From contig NZ_CP039543.1 in NCBI RefSeq assembly GCF_013085545.1, forward strand, positions 1,984,001 to 2,048,000: a stretch of 64,000 bases of DNA, given 5' to 3'. The translations under genes were made by a program, and so were the position numbers. The notes below the pieces were generated by a model, which ran no database searches, had not been told where the DNA came from, and was given only the letters and a program-made list of their open reading frames with translations. Shown piece after piece: positions 1 through 7,372 of the stretch (within the stretch, counting starts at the first letter, position 1; each line of letters opens with the position of its first letter). Source of the DNA: Oceanidesulfovibrio marinus. Its GTDB lineage: Bacteria > Desulfobacterota > Desulfovibrionia > Desulfovibrionales > Desulfovibrionaceae.

Positions 1-1
1 C

Positions 2-1279
2 TTGTGCGCCATCTTCGCCGCCCTGCTCATCGTTTCCGAGATCATCGGGTTCGTCGTTCTCGCCGGATACGATGTCAATCTCGAACAGGTCCGCGCCAGG
101 CGAACAGCCGTGCTGGACCGGCTTGCCGCAAAACGCCGCGCCGAGGCGACCCTCGGCGGCGAGTATGCCCCGCACCCATACATAGGCCTTGTCCGCAGGC
201 AGCTTGCCGAAAACGCCGGCATGGGCTCCGACGCCTGGATGGAGGACCTGCTGGCCCACCACGGCCCCGGAGACTACAATGTCCTGCTGCTCGGCGGCTC
301 CATGGCCACCTCCCTGTACGACAGTACGGCCGACGATCTCCGCGAAGCCCTGAGCGGACTGCCCTGGATTCGCGACCGCAACATCAAGATTTTTGACGGC
401 GCCATGCCCGACGCCAAGCAGCCGCAGCAGCTCCAGGCGCTCACCTATCTGCTCAGCCTTGGCGCAAAGATCGACATGGTCATCAACCTGGACGGCTTCA
501 ACGAGGTGGCGCTCACCCCGGTGGCCGATCCCTACTCCAGCCCCTTCTACCCCGTGGGCTGGAGCCAGACGGCGGCCGCAGGCGGCAACCTTCAGCTCTC
601 CCTGCTGGGCAAGCTTCGCGTGGCAGAAGAGTTCCAGGAACGGTTCGCGCGCTTCTTCTCAGTCCTGGGCGAGGCCCCCTCCTATGCGCTCAACGCCTTC
701 TGGCTGGTTGTCCATGACAAATCCGAGCACTACGCCCAGGGCGTGCTGCACCAGCTCTCCATAGCCCGGAGCGCGGCTGGAGACTCCGACACCGGCGGCT
801 ACCGCCCCGATGTGGAAGGCAAGGACATGACCCGCCTGCTGGCCGATCAATGGGCGCGCTCCAGCAAGCTCATGGCCGACCTCGCCCTCTCCCAGGGCGT
901 GCTCTACATCCACGTGCTCCAGCCTTCGCCCTATGCGGCCAAGACGCAGCAGGTCTCGGCCAGCGGCAGCCCCTACGCCGTCTGGGCCGGTCGCGGCTAC
1001 AAGACAATGGAGGAGAACGGCGATCTGCTCCAGCGCATGGGTGTTGTCTTCCTGGACGAGTCCTCGCTCTTTTCGCCGGCGTCCGATGATTTCATGGAGG
1101 GCTGCTGCTCCCTGACCGAAAAGGGCGCACAGATGCTGGTGCGGGAGATTATCGGCGGCCTGCGCTCCCTGGACGGCCGCGAGATGACGGCCCACACCTA
1201 TGAGGAGTATCTCTCCCGTTTCGTGGACACCAAGCTCATGCCCGGCGTCCGGCTGCCGGAAACCCAGGAAGGCGGCTAG
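2..1279 (+). CDS. SGNH-like membrane-anchored protein, 5' end cut by the window edge
   Basis: The reading frame is open at the left edge, so the true start probably lies outside the window. About 20 hydrophobic residues at the visible N-terminus form one membrane segment, followed by a periplasmic-type domain. A GGS block near residue 98 and an NLDGFNE block near residue 160 resemble the nucleophile and Asn/Gly blocks of SGNH/GDSL hydrolases. Proteins like this often accompany glycan O-acylation genes, but no such neighbour is visible here. I see no C-terminal membrane segment. The assignment to SGNH is by motif reading only; the substrate is unknown. Confidence 0.55.
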   Translation: MCAIFAALLIVSEIIGFVVLAGYDVNLEQVRARRTAVLDRLAAKRRAEATLGGEYAPHPYIGLVRRQLAENAGMGSDAWMEDLLAHHGPGDYNVLLLGGSMATSLYDSTADDLREALSGLPWIRDRNIKIFDGAMPDAKQPQQLQALTYLLSLGAKIDMVINLDGFNEVALTPVADPYSSPFYPVGWSQTAAAGGNLQLSLLGKLRVAEEFQERFARFFSVLGEAPSYALNAFWLVVHDKSEHYAQGVLHQLSIARSAAGDSDTGGYRPDVEGKDMTRLLADQWARSSKLMADLALSQGVLYIHVLQPSPYAAKTQQVSASGSPYAVWAGRGYKTMEENGDLLQRMGVVFLDESSLFSPASDDFMEGCCSLTEKGAQMLVREIIGGLRSLDGREMTAHTYEEYLSRFVDTKLMPGVRLPETQEGG

Positions 1280-1346
1280 AAAGGAGTCGATTGGCGAAGG
1301 ACGAACGTTGTCCGTCCAAATCTGACTTGACTCAAATTATAATGCC

Positions 1347-1360
1347 ATTATCATGATAAT
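1347..1360. promoter_or_regulatory. Perfect 14-bp palindrome, likely operator of the RHH gene
   Basis: ATTATCATGATAAT is a perfect palindrome. A TATAAT hexamer lies just upstream (1338-1343), and the start codon at 1381 lies 20 bp downstream with GAGAGG before it. An AT-rich island in GC-rich DNA directly before a ribbon-helix-helix gene is the usual place for an autoregulatory operator. No convincing -35 box at 17 bp was found for the TATAAT; TTGACT at 1327-1332 pairs only with a poor -10 (TTATCA). Confidence 0.5.
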
Positions 1361-1380
1361 AAATCATGAGAGGTTGAATC

Positions 1381-1656
1381 ATGAAGCAAGCAGAAGCCGC
1401 CAAGACTGAACGGATAACGATCCTGAGCACCCCGCAGTTCAAGGAGTTTCTTCAAAAAGAAGCCAAAGACGCGGGCATAAGCGTTTCTCAGCTTGTCCGT
1501 CAGCGGTGTGAAATGAAATCGTCGAATGAAGACGAAGAAATCCTTACCGCCCTCATTGCTGAGGTGCAGGAGTCTACGAAGAAGGCGCAGGCCTCTCTTG
1601 AGCAAGGCCTTGCCGAGGCAACGGCTACTCTGGCGGAATTGCGGGGGCAGAAGTGA
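1381..1656 (+). CDS. Ribbon-helix-helix-like small protein (91 aa)
   Basis: Residues about 8-45 fit a ribbon-helix-helix fold: a short strand (RITILS), then a helix, a GISVSQLV turn-helix and a basic end. This pattern is shared with CopG/Arc repressors and MobC-like relaxosome proteins. The rest (46-91) is charged and heptad-like, probably coiled coil. SD GAGAGG precedes the ATG by 7 nt. It overlaps the next gene by 4 nt, so the two are translationally coupled. A perfect palindrome upstream suggests autoregulation. It could be an antitoxin-like regulator or a relic of a mobilisation module; no toxin or relaxase is visible. Confidence 0.6.
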   Translation: MKQAEAAKTERITILSTPQFKEFLQKEAKDAGISVSQLVRQRCEMKSSNEDEEILTALIAEVQESTKKAQASLEQGLAEATATLAELRGQK

Positions 1657-1844
1657 GCGCCTTCAGGGATGCTATCTCCGCGATGAAGGAAGTGCTTCTT
1701 CTCACCGAAAAAGTGGACCAGGCCGGCACAATGCTCTCGGAGATTTCCAAGGAGCTCCGCGAGCACGACCGGCGCCTGGTCCGGATTGAAACACTGGTTG
1801 AAGTGGCGCAAGGACAGAAGAGCCTTCGCGGCCACGATTCGTGA
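1653..1844 (+). CDS. Small coiled-coil protein coupled to the RHH gene (63 aa)
   Basis: Starts with GTG inside the stop region of the upstream gene (GTGA overlap), which argues for co-translation. The protein is one long amphipathic helix with heptads (LLLTEKV, LSEISKEL, RRLVRIETLVEVA) and no membrane segment or catalytic motif. I do not recognise a function. Small coiled-coil partners of this kind occur beside DNA-binding proteins in accessory modules. The coupling suggests a complex with the RHH protein. Confidence 0.55.
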   Translation: MSAFRDAISAMKEVLLLTEKVDQAGTMLSEISKELREHDRRLVRIETLVEVAQGQKSLRGHDS

Positions 1845-1865
1845 AAAGCCAGTCACCGCCCTCCG

Positions 1866-2423
1866 CTACTTCTCAACCCGCGTGATCTTGGTCCCCTGCA
1901 GATCGATTCCGGCCATCAACCCCTTCATGTCGAAGAAGAAGGCGTAGATATCCGAGTGCAGAGACGTGGTCGTTGCTGACGCGGCGGCGCCCTGGTCGAT
2001 GACCACGACATTCGGGCCTGATCCAACCTCCCAGCCGTCGGTGTCGTAGAGCCACTGCAACGCCTCGTCCGTCATGAAGAACAGCGCGTAGCCGTACTTC
2101 TGGGCGCCGGCCTGCAGGCCCACCGAGAGCTGGATCGTATTGTAGTATCCCTGGACCTTGCCATTCGCCAGCAGCTCGCCTTCGCCTCCCTGCCCGCCGA
2201 CTATGAACGCGCCCTTGACGACCTCCGGAAACACGAGGATGCCTTTGGCCTTGTCCTTCATCGCCTTGGCCGCCGGCGACTGGGCAAAGAGTATGTTCAA
2301 CGCCCGCTGGGTCTCCCTGTCGATCTCGGCTGCGGTCTTGGCCGCGGCAATTCCGTACATCGAAAGAAAAGTACAGAGGCTCAAGACGACCATTACACCT
2401 ATTCGCAAAAATTTCCGTTCCAT
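1866..2423 (-). CDS. SYLF (Ysc84-type) lipid-binding domain protein
   Basis: 185 residues with a signal peptide of about 28 residues (basic start, hydrophobic core, cleavage near AAA-K). The rest is a SYLF/Ysc84 domain: GILVFPEVVKGAFIVGGQGGEG, shortened core GILVFP and GGQGGEG, then the conserved Gly/Ala-rich segments around SVGLQAGAQ and the C-terminal AFFFDMKGLMAGI. Bacterial SYLF proteins are exported and thought to bind phospholipid; the precise role is unknown. Start is ATG at 2423. It is monocistronic and faces the RHH pair convergently, with only 21 bp between the stops. Confidence 0.85.
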   Translation of the reverse strand: MERKFLRIGVMVVLSLCTFLSMYGIAAAKTAAEIDRETQRALNILFAQSPAAKAMKDKAKGILVFPEVVKGAFIVGGQGGEGELLANGKVQGYYNTIQLSVGLQAGAQKYGYALFFMTDEALQWLYDTDGWEVGSGPNVVVIDQGAAASATTTSLHSDIYAFFFDMKGLMAGIDLQGTKITRVEK

Positions 2424-2666
2424 TGATTTCCTCGTTGTCGTTGCAATACCGTGAATGACATACGTCTGAAGGCATCGTACTCAAACTACGGTATAGCATA
2501 ACATGCGACGGATCGCCGCACCCAGCGATATTTTCCAGGAAGGTGTAAAAGTTAATGGCCCCCTGCCGCCAACGCATGCGCCTTGCGCGCGACGGCGGCG
2601 ACCGTGAGGTGAAACGGTGCGCACCGGATTGACGACCTTCCGACCAGATAGAGCTTCATGAAGAGC

Positions 2667-2801
2667 TCAGCGGATCATGCCCCGCGCCAAAACGGTTTCC
2701 CACACGTCCACGGCGCCGTCCGTATCCACTGCCATGAGCCGCGGCGCCCGGTTGGCCGTGCTGCAGGAGTGGTTCGGCCCATGGTCCGCCATTATCTTCA
2801 T
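2667..2801 (-). CDS. Possible 44-aa ORF in the ferredoxin-SYLF spacer
   Basis: The 2424-2888 stretch has no clear gene. On the minus strand an ATG at 2801 has GGAG six bases upstream and opens a 44-codon frame with a GC-rich, gene-like composition (contains AVDTDGAVDVWETVLARG). Seven bases after its stop, a second frame of 35 codons (2659 down to 2552, starting MKLYLVGRSS) follows without an obvious SD. Both lie directly downstream of the ferredoxin terminator. They may be a real small gene or fragments of a decayed gene. The part from 2424 to about 2540 is AT-rich and probably holds the SYLF promoter. Confidence 0.3.
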   Translation of the reverse strand: MKIMADHGPNHSCSTANRAPRLMAVDTDGAVDVWETVLARGMIR

Positions 2802-2833
2802 GCAGGGCTCCGCAACCTCCAGTCAAACCAAAT

Positions 2834-2866
2834 AAAAAGCCCCCTGGTCGGAACCAGAGGGCTTTT
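2834..2866 (-). terminator. Rho-independent terminator of the ferredoxin gene
   Basis: AAAAGCCC..CTGGT / ACCAG..GGGCTTTT stem with a short CGGA-type loop and T runs on both sides, 23 bp after the ferredoxin stop. Works in the minus direction. Confidence 0.85.
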
Positions 2867-2888
2867 GAACAGTGATGTCGTTCGACGC

Positions 2889-3155
<267 letters not shown>

Positions 3156-3201
3156 TCAAGCATGATATCCGCTTTTTGTCACATGATTAACCATAGTGAT
3201 T

Positions 3202-4761
3202 TCAACGAGTTTTGCAAGGCCCTGTCGCCACGGCGTATAAAATTCGCCCTCCGCTTCCGGCCGCTTTCGGGGACTCCATACCCAGCACCGCGGCAAGCTC
3301 TCCATCGAAAAATGCGCCAACGCCACACGCGCCCATGCCCAACGCCTTGGCTCCCACGTAGACCCGCTCGCCAAGCCGTCCGGCCAGCAGACCGGCCCGG
3401 CGGTAGCCCCTGGGCCCCAGCTCTGCTTCCAGCCGCGCCACATCCGTAACAAAGAAGAAGATCAGCCCTGCCCGCTTCAGCCAGCCCTGCCCCAGACACG
3501 CGTCGGCCACGCCATTGCGCAGGTACCCATCCGGGTATCTTTCCGCCAACGTGCGCACGCGGGTCAGGCTGCCGGCCTTGCGGTTCAGCACATACAGCCC
3601 TGTCCCGTCTTCCCCCCCATCCATGGCCACCAGCGTGGCCACGGTGCGGTCCGGCTCGCTGCCGCCGCCTTCCAGCCGCTCGCACACCAGCCGCAGCAAG
3701 GCGTTGGCGGTGTGGCTGTCCGGCTGTTGGGGCAGGAAACCGCGCATGGACCGCCGGCTCAGAATCGTCTCGGCCAGGCTGGGCATGGGCCGGCCGGCAA
3801 AGAGCCCGGCGGCACCGGGAAGCATCGTTGTCTCCAGGGCGTCCAGTCCCAGCGCCTCGGCGTCCAGAATGGGACCGGGCCGCATTGCCATGGCCTTGTC
3901 CTGGTTGCCTGCCTCGTGGATCTCCTGGATCATCGGATAGTCCGGCTCACCCTCGGCGGTCCGGCTCGCCTCGGCCATGGCCTGCCTGTCCTCTATGGGC
4001 TCCAGCCCCCGCGGCTGTGCCGGCGGCGCAGTGTCTGGACGCTGACCCTGGTACACGGCGGCCAGGCCCATGCAGACCTCGCGCGTCGTATCCACACCAA
4101 GCAGGCTGTTGGCTGCCGTGTCGGCAAACTCCGTCACCCAGGCTGCACCCAGATGCTCCGCCCTGCACGCCAGCAGCAGATTCTCCGCCACATGGCCGGC
4201 GTCCAGCAACACGTAGCGGTAGCCGCGGTTCCCGTACTTCCAGGCCGTGCGGTGGAATATGGTAGTGAACAGAAAAACCGCAGCCGGCGGACCGGCTCCT
4301 TCCGGCAGGCGGCACATGGTGGCGGCATAGGCCGCGCCGTCGCCGCGCCGCAGTCGGGTCAGGGCGTGGTCGCCGGGATCGTAGTGGAACACGCCGCCGG
4401 GATCGTCCCCGGCCGCATCCCAGCCGCTCGGCAGGGCCACGTATGTTTCCACAGGGTACAGCGCCCCGGCCGAGGGATTGCTGCGCAGGTAGATCGTCCC
4501 CACGGAGGCGGTGAGCCCACAGGTGAGCGACAAGAGCCGCGCCAGCCGATCCACCGACAGGGGTTGGGAGAGCGCTTCCGGCGAAGCCAGCGCCTCGGCC
4601 ATGGTCATGGCGGGAAAGCCGCTCTCCCGCGGCAGGGCCAGCCGCTCCAGACTGTCCGGGTATCGCTTGAACGGGAACGGCTGCGTGGCCCGGTCCATCC
4701 GCCCGCCGGACATCCGCTCCCGGTGGTGGCTCGTGGTCTCGTGGTACGTCACTCCATCCAT
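3202..4761 (-). CDS. Double SagB/ThcOx-type nitroreductase-like protein
   Basis: 519 residues containing two nitroreductase-fold modules of the SagB/ThcOx kind. The first (about 70-260) has RSNPSAGALYPVETYV, a segment ending in RYVLLDAGHVAENLLL and GAAWVTEF; the second (about 320-515) has SRRSMRGF, RRAGLLAGRLGERVYVGA and GMGACGVGAFF. SagB enzymes are FMN-dependent azoline dehydrogenases in peptide toxin synthesis, but no precursor peptide or SagC/D partner is nearby; stand-alone paired forms are of unknown substrate. Start ATG at 4761 has only a weak SD. It is divergent from the ECF-type ATPase gene across about 120 bp. Confidence 0.8.
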   Translation of the reverse strand: MDGVTYHETTSHHRERMSGGRMDRATQPFPFKRYPDSLERLALPRESGFPAMTMAEALASPEALSQPLSVDRLARLLSLTCGLTASVGTIYLRSNPSAGALYPVETYVALPSGWDAAGDDPGGVFHYDPGDHALTRLRRGDGAAYAATMCRLPEGAGPPAAVFLFTTIFHRTAWKYGNRGYRYVLLDAGHVAENLLLACRAEHLGAAWVTEFADTAANSLLGVDTTREVCMGLAAVYQGQRPDTAPPAQPRGLEPIEDRQAMAEASRTAEGEPDYPMIQEIHEAGNQDKAMAMRPGPILDAEALGLDALETTMLPGAAGLFAGRPMPSLAETILSRRSMRGFLPQQPDSHTANALLRLVCERLEGGGSEPDRTVATLVAMDGGEDGTGLYVLNRKAGSLTRVRTLAERYPDGYLRNGVADACLGQGWLKRAGLIFFFVTDVARLEAELGPRGYRRAGLLAGRLGERVYVGAKALGMGACGVGAFFDGELAAVLGMESPKAAGSGGRILYAVATGPCKTR

Positions 4762-4884
4762 GGTGGCTCGCTTGGCTATAGTTCCTCAGGATGCTTGACG
4801 GAGAAACGGTCCCCCCGTAACACCAGCACCAGACGTACCATATCCCGCGCCGAAGCGCATACACCTTCCGGACACACGCCCCCC

Positions 4885-5628
4885 ATGATTTCCGTCGAAC
4901 ACTGCACCTACCGTCACAGGCACCAGCAACGCGAAGAAAAGAGTGCCCTCGACGACGTTTCCTTCACTGTAGAGCGCGGCTCCCTGCTCTGTTTGGCCGG
5001 AGCCAACGGCGGCGGCAAGTCCACCCTGCTGGGCATCCTGGCCGGGCTGCTCACGCCGGCCTCGGGTCGGGTGGTGGTGGACGGGCACGCCAGCCCCGGG
5101 GCGGAGGACGACATCCGCACCGTCGTGGCCTTGGTGCTGCAGGAGGCCGACCTCCAGGTGCTGGGCGCAACGGTGGAAGAAGATCTGCTGCTGGGATCGC
5201 CGCCCGGCGATGAGGAAGGCGCCACAAGAGCGCGGGAAACGGCCGCCAGACTGGGCATATCCCACCTCATGGAGCGGCCCGTGTCTGCCCTGTCCCACGG
5301 TGAGAAGCGCAAGCTGTGCATCGCGGCGCAGCTGGCCTGCGGTCCCAAGGTGCTTCTCCTTGACGAGCCTTTCAGTGGACTGGACTACCACGGCATTCTG
5401 GAGATGCGCGCCATCCTGGCCGCCAACCGCGAGGCCGGGCTGACCCAGATAGCCTCCACTCACGACCTGGAGCCCCTGGCCGACCTGGCCGACAGCCTGG
5501 CCGTGCTGCGCCACGGACGCCTGGCCCTGCACGGGCCTGTGGAAGAGCAGCTGGACCGTCTGGCCGAGCTGGGCGTCAGGCCACCCTGCTCCTGGACATC
5601 CGGCCGCCGGCTCGGTCCCTGGCGGTAG
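4885..5628 (+). CDS. ABC transporter ATP-binding protein, CbiO/EcfA type
   Basis: 247 residues. Walker A GANGGGKST (39-47), Q-loop in LVLQEADLQVLG, signature LSHGEKRKL, Walker B VLLLDEPFSGLD and switch His in STHDL. The VLQEADLQ stretch around the Q-loop is typical of energy-coupling-factor ATPases (cobalt, nickel, biotin and other vitamins). No permease (CbiQ/EcfT) or substrate component is next to it, so it would have to work with proteins encoded elsewhere. ATG at 4885 is chosen because the domain begins there; SD is poor. serS follows 135 bp downstream. Confidence 0.8.
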   Translation: MISVEHCTYRHRHQQREEKSALDDVSFTVERGSLLCLAGANGGGKSTLLGILAGLLTPASGRVVVDGHASPGAEDDIRTVVALVLQEADLQVLGATVEEDLLLGSPPGDEEGATRARETAARLGISHLMERPVSALSHGEKRKLCIAAQLACGPKVLLLDEPFSGLDYHGILEMRAILAANREAGLTQIASTHDLEPLADLADSLAVLRHGRLALHGPVEEQLDRLAELGVRPPCSWTSGRRLGPWR

Positions 5629-5763
5629 GAAGCCGCCGCGGCCTGTTGGATAAAGACATACCCGCCGTCTTGAGCGTACACTCTGTTTCAGGTACCACCC
5701 TTTTTTCAGGCGCAGTGCCTGCCGGCTCACGATTACTCAATCCTCCAGAAGGAATACGATATC

Positions 5764-7047
5764 ATGCTTGATCTGAAACTCGTCCAGAAAGACCCGGATC
5801 GCGTACGCGCCGCCCTGGCCGCACGTCAGGCGCCCACCAAGGAGCTCGAACGCTTCCTCGCCGTCGACGAGGAACGCCGCGCCATCCAGCAGAAGAACGA
5901 CGAACTCAAGAGCGAGCGCAACGCCTCGTCCCAGAAGGTGGCCCAGGCCAAACGCGCAGGCGAGGACGCCGGCGAGCTCATTGCCGAGCTTTCACAAATT
6001 TCGACCAGAATCAAGGGCATGGACGAGGAGCTCAAGCGGCTCGAAGAGGAGTCGCGCGAGATCCTGATGGGCCTGCCGAACATCCCGCACGAGTCCACGC
6101 CGGTGGGCGCTTCCGAGGAAGACAACCCGGTGCTGGAGTACTGGGGCGAGAAACCGGAGCTCGACTTCGAGGCCAAGGACCACCACGACCTGGGCGTGGC
6201 CCTGGGCGGACTGGACTTCGAACGCGCGGCCAGGATTGCCGGCGCGCGCTTCGCCGTCACCTGGGGCTGGGCCTCGCGCATGGAGCGCGCCCTCCTGAAC
6301 TTCATGGTGGACCTGCACACCAGCCGCAACGGCTACACCGAGGTCACGCCGCCGGTCATCGTCAACGCCACTGCCCTGCGCGGCACGGGCCAGCTGCCCA
6401 AGTTCGCGGACGACCTGTTCCAGCTCAACCACAAGGACTACTACCTTATCCCCACGGCCGAGGTGCCGGTGACCAACCTGCACGCCGGCGAGGTGCTGGA
6501 GGAGGCGGACCTGCCCCGCGCCTACGCCTCGCCCACGCAGTGCTTCCGCTCCGAGGCCGGCAGCTACGGCAAGGACACCCGCGGCCTGATCCGCCAGCAC
6601 CAGTTCTCCAAGGTGGAGCTGGTGCGCTTCGTCAAGCCGGAGGACTCCTACGAGGAGCTGGAAAAGCTGCGCGGCCACGCCGAGTCCGTGCTGCGCGAGC
6701 TGAACCTGCACTACCGCGTCATTACCCTGTGCACCGGGGATATCGGCTTCTCCGCAGCCAAGACGTACGACCTGGAGGTATGGCTGCCTGGTCAGAACGC
6801 CTACCGGGAGATATCCTCCTGCTCCAACTTCGAGGACTTCCAGGCGCGCCGCGCAGACATCCGCTACAAGCCGGCCGGGCAGAAGAAATCAACGTATGTT
6901 CATACGCTCAACGGCTCCGGCCTGGCCGTGGGCCGCACCCTGGTGGCCGTCATGGAGCAGTACCAGCAGGCCGACGGCTCCATCCGCGTGCCCGAGGCGC
7001 TCCAGCCGTACATGGACGGCCTGACGGTCATCGAGCCGAAGGACTAA
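5764..7047 (+). CDS. serS: Serine--tRNA ligase
   Basis: 427 residues, the usual length. N-terminal long coiled-coil arm (about 30-100) that binds the tRNA-Ser extra arm, then a class II catalytic domain. Motif 2 is [20 protein letters not shown] and motif 3 is [25 protein letters not shown] is the typical serine-site block. Charges tRNA-Ser and tRNA-Sec with serine in the cytoplasm. ATG at 5764 has AAGGA 11 nt upstream. Single gene; a separate promoter for the next unit starts 28 bp after its stop. Confidence 0.97.
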   Translation: MLDLKLVQKDPDRVRAALAARQAPTKELERFLAVDEERRAIQQKNDELKSERNASSQKVAQAKRAGEDAGELIAELSQISTRIKGMDEELKRLEEESREILMGLPNIPHESTPVGASEEDNPVLEYWGEKPELDFEAKDHHDLGVALGGLDFERAARIAGARFAVTWGWASRMERALLNFMVDLHTSRNGYTEVTPPVIVNATALRGTGQLPKFADDLFQLNHKDYYLIPTAEVPVTNLHAGEVLEEADLPRAYASPTQCFRSEAGSYGKDTRGLIRQHQFSKVELVRFVKPEDSYEELEKLRGHAESVLRELNLHYRVITLCTGDIGFSAAKTYDLEVWLPGQNAYREISSCSNFEDFQARRADIRYKPAGQKKSTYVHTLNGSGLAVGRTLVAVMEQYQQADGSIRVPEALQPYMDGLTVIEPKD

Positions 7048-7074
7048 GTCGGCGGAATCGCCATGGGCCACGAG

Positions 7075-7103
7075 TTGACACCGCCCATGCCCGAACCTAT
7101 TCT
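7075..7103 (+). promoter_or_regulatory. Strong sigma-70-like promoter upstream of the ABC-F leader
   Basis: TTGACA (7075-7080), spacer of exactly 17 nt, TATTCT (7098-7103). Predicted transcription start about 7110, leaving roughly 260 nt before the ABC-F start codon. Confidence 0.65.
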
Positions 7104-7109
7104 ACGTCA

Positions 7110-7278
7110 AACCTCAACCGGAGTAGCCCATTGAAGAAGTAACGGAACTACACGAGGCGTGAGCTTTACGCTCCTCCGCCCTGACGCTCATCCGCCGGAT
7201 TGGTTTGCCAATCCCGGACAGGCGCGTTCCGTTCTTCGTTTTCTCAGTGGTTGCTTCGGATAGTCTTGTATCCAATCG
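7110..7278 (+). promoter_or_regulatory. Structured leader RNA of the ABC-F gene (or independent small RNA)
   Basis: Between the promoter and a terminator hairpin lies a highly foldable RNA. GAAG-t-AACGGAAC (7133-7148) pairs with GTTCCGTTCTTC (7226-7237). Inside is a stem-loop CCGGATTGG/CCAATCCcGG (7195-7217). CAACC (7115-7119) can pair with GGTTG (7252-7256). A GGAG at 7120-7123 sits 7 nt before TTG-AAG-AAG-TAA (7131-7142), a possible three-codon leader peptide. The layout resembles ribosome-mediated attenuation in front of ABC-F resistance genes. The length to the terminator (about 195 nt) also fits a free small RNA. Confidence 0.45.
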
Positions 7279-7305
7279 ATGCCGCGGGAAACCGCGGCAT
7301 TTTTG
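7279..7305 (+). terminator. Terminator hairpin upstream of the ABC-F gene
   Basis: ATGCCGCGG, short GAAA-like loop, CCGCGGCAT followed by TTTTTGTT. It lies after the leader and before the ABC-F gene (ATG 7373), so transcription must pass it to express that gene unless another promoter exists. Confidence 0.8.
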
Positions 7306-7372
7306 TTGATTGGCCGACCTCCAAGGGAACGGACCCGCCGGTCCATGTCCTATGCATGCCAGGAGGTTCGCC

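Noticed and set aside
3712-4884. Long plus-strand frame upstream of the ECF-type ATPase
   Set aside because: It is antisense to the SagB-like gene and has a shadow-like amino acid make-up; the real gene starts at 4885.
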